Below are positions 63,110 to 64,000 of a DNA stretch of 64,000 nt, in pieces (positions within the stretch are counted from its first letter, which is position 1; each line of letters begins with the position of its first letter). The notes under the pieces were generated by a model. That model did not search any database, was not told the origin of the DNA, and saw only the letters and a list, made by a program, of their open reading frames with translations. The translations under genes and the position numbers were made by a program. The stretch lies in contig OZ176053.1 in NCBI GenBank assembly GCA_964247055.1, positions 9,300,001 to 9,364,000 of the forward strand, written 5' to 3'. This stretch comes from Paragordius varius (taxonomy: Eukaryota > Nematomorpha).

Positions 63110-64000
63110 CTACATATCTTTCTCTTCCTCCTCTAAAAAACGCTTAGGAGGTTTGCGGACTCGATCTGGGTAACTCCTGGCGATTGAAATAATTAGCCTT
63201 ATCAGATATTAACATTCTTGGAAAACCATAAGAGGAAAACCATTTCTCCAATTGTTTCAAAATTACATCAGATGTAATACTGCTAAGTATCTCCACCTCC
63301 ACCCATCTTGAGAACGCGTTAATAAAATCAACTAATATTTACCACACATGGGACCCGTGATGTCCACATGGAGTCTTTCCCATATTCCCACATTGAAGTT
63401 CCATTTATATACCGGATTCTCAGCAATGTTCGCCCTGTTCCTCTGACAACACTGACAGTCGTGTACTAACTTTTCAATGTCCTTATCCATTCCGGGCCAA
63501 AACACCAACGACCTGGCTGTGTTTTTCATAGCAACGATCCCCGGATGTCCAACATGAAACCAAGCCAAAATTCGTCTTCGCGCAGCGGTTGGGATAATTA
63601 ACCGATCACCAACATATAAGAAACCATTAGCTTGTTTGAGATCATTTCTCACGGCTTTGAATGCGGATAATTCCTGTGTTGACCAACCATTATTAAGTGC
63701 TATAGTAATCGTTTAAACAGTTAATCCTCCAAACAATCTTTTTTTATTTGGGTTTTATTAAAATTTAAATCCACGAATGCGGTTTGTCGGATTTTTTCGG
63801 CCACATATTCATCATCATTGGCTAATGGTGTCTGACTTTCGGAAGTCTTGAAAACACATCGGCCATGTTTGTCGATCCCGCAATATATTTCACATGAAAA
63901 TCATGCGCGGCGACCTTGTAGATCCAACTTAACAATTTACAGTTTTTATTATCACTTAACTTCCGATTGTTTCCGAATAAATGAACTAACGGCTTATGAT
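63110..64000 (-). mobile_element. Ty3/gypsy-type LTR retrotransposon pol fragment, broken, runs off right edge
   Basis: Fossil LTR element on the minus strand. In gene order the end of the RNase H domain lies at about 63800-64000, followed by the integrase zinc-binding domain (His/Cys pattern, about 63430-63600) and the start of the integrase catalytic core below 63430. The rest of the element lies beyond the window. No LTR is seen here. The copy is broken in several places and looks moderately old. The domain order RNase H before integrase is that of Ty3/gypsy. Confidence 0.75.

Overview
The window is strongly AT-rich animal nuclear DNA: genes with many GT-AG introns, exons of about 70-400 bases, and introns and spacers packed with relics of several transposon classes. 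Nothing in it fixes the species. The non-LTR, hAT, Helitron and foldback elements and the Na+/H+ exchanger and gamma-glutamyltransferase families fit an invertebrate, but I cannot place it further.

The first 40 kb is a cluster of three Na+/H+ exchanger (SLC9/NHE) paralogues. NHE-A lies on the minus strand at 1-2344 and continues past the left edge, so only its three N-terminal exons are visible. NHE-B lies on the plus strand at 12362-23036 with eight exons. NHE-C lies on the minus strand at 26766-39954 with about 17 exons and a product of about 1024 residues, including signal peptide, transporter domain and long cytosolic tail. The exon boundaries match almost base for base between copies, so they arose by duplication, with the middle copy inverted. 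NHE-A and NHE-C keep the family motifs. NHE-B has lost the conserved Pro-Pro-acidic motif and the conserved Arg of the late Gly-Gly-Leu-Arg-Gly motif, has no signal peptide and stops just after the transporter domain. It is either a divergent or dead exchanger or an early pseudogene.

From 45796 to 56203 the minus strand carries most of a gamma-glutamyltransferase (GGT) with the autocleavage/catalytic Thr motif and the C-terminal Ser-Ser and Asp-Pro-Arg-Lys motifs. Its first exon(s) were not found. Its conserved frame is interrupted by two, possibly three, GT...AG segments of only 22, 24 and 26 nt. Removing each restores the family reading. Together with a 32-nt intron in NHE-C they suggest that this genome splices ultra-short introns. 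This is the most unusual signal in the window.

The rest is mobile DNA. It comprises RTE/BovB-like LINE copies (3703-6290, 47440-50045 and fragments), a tRNA-derived SINE family, and three hAT-like relics (9215-11410, 12597-14696, 41039-42738). There are many short hAT-type MITEs, some with perfect 8-bp target duplications. Three copies of one Helitron family are present; one carries an internal dimeric repeat array. Two foldback families have arms built from minisatellite-like units. There is a solo LTR inside a LINE, and a broken Ty3/gypsy pol fragment at the right edge. A Helitron sits in one arm of a large palindrome (60724-62615), and the other arm preserves the empty site.
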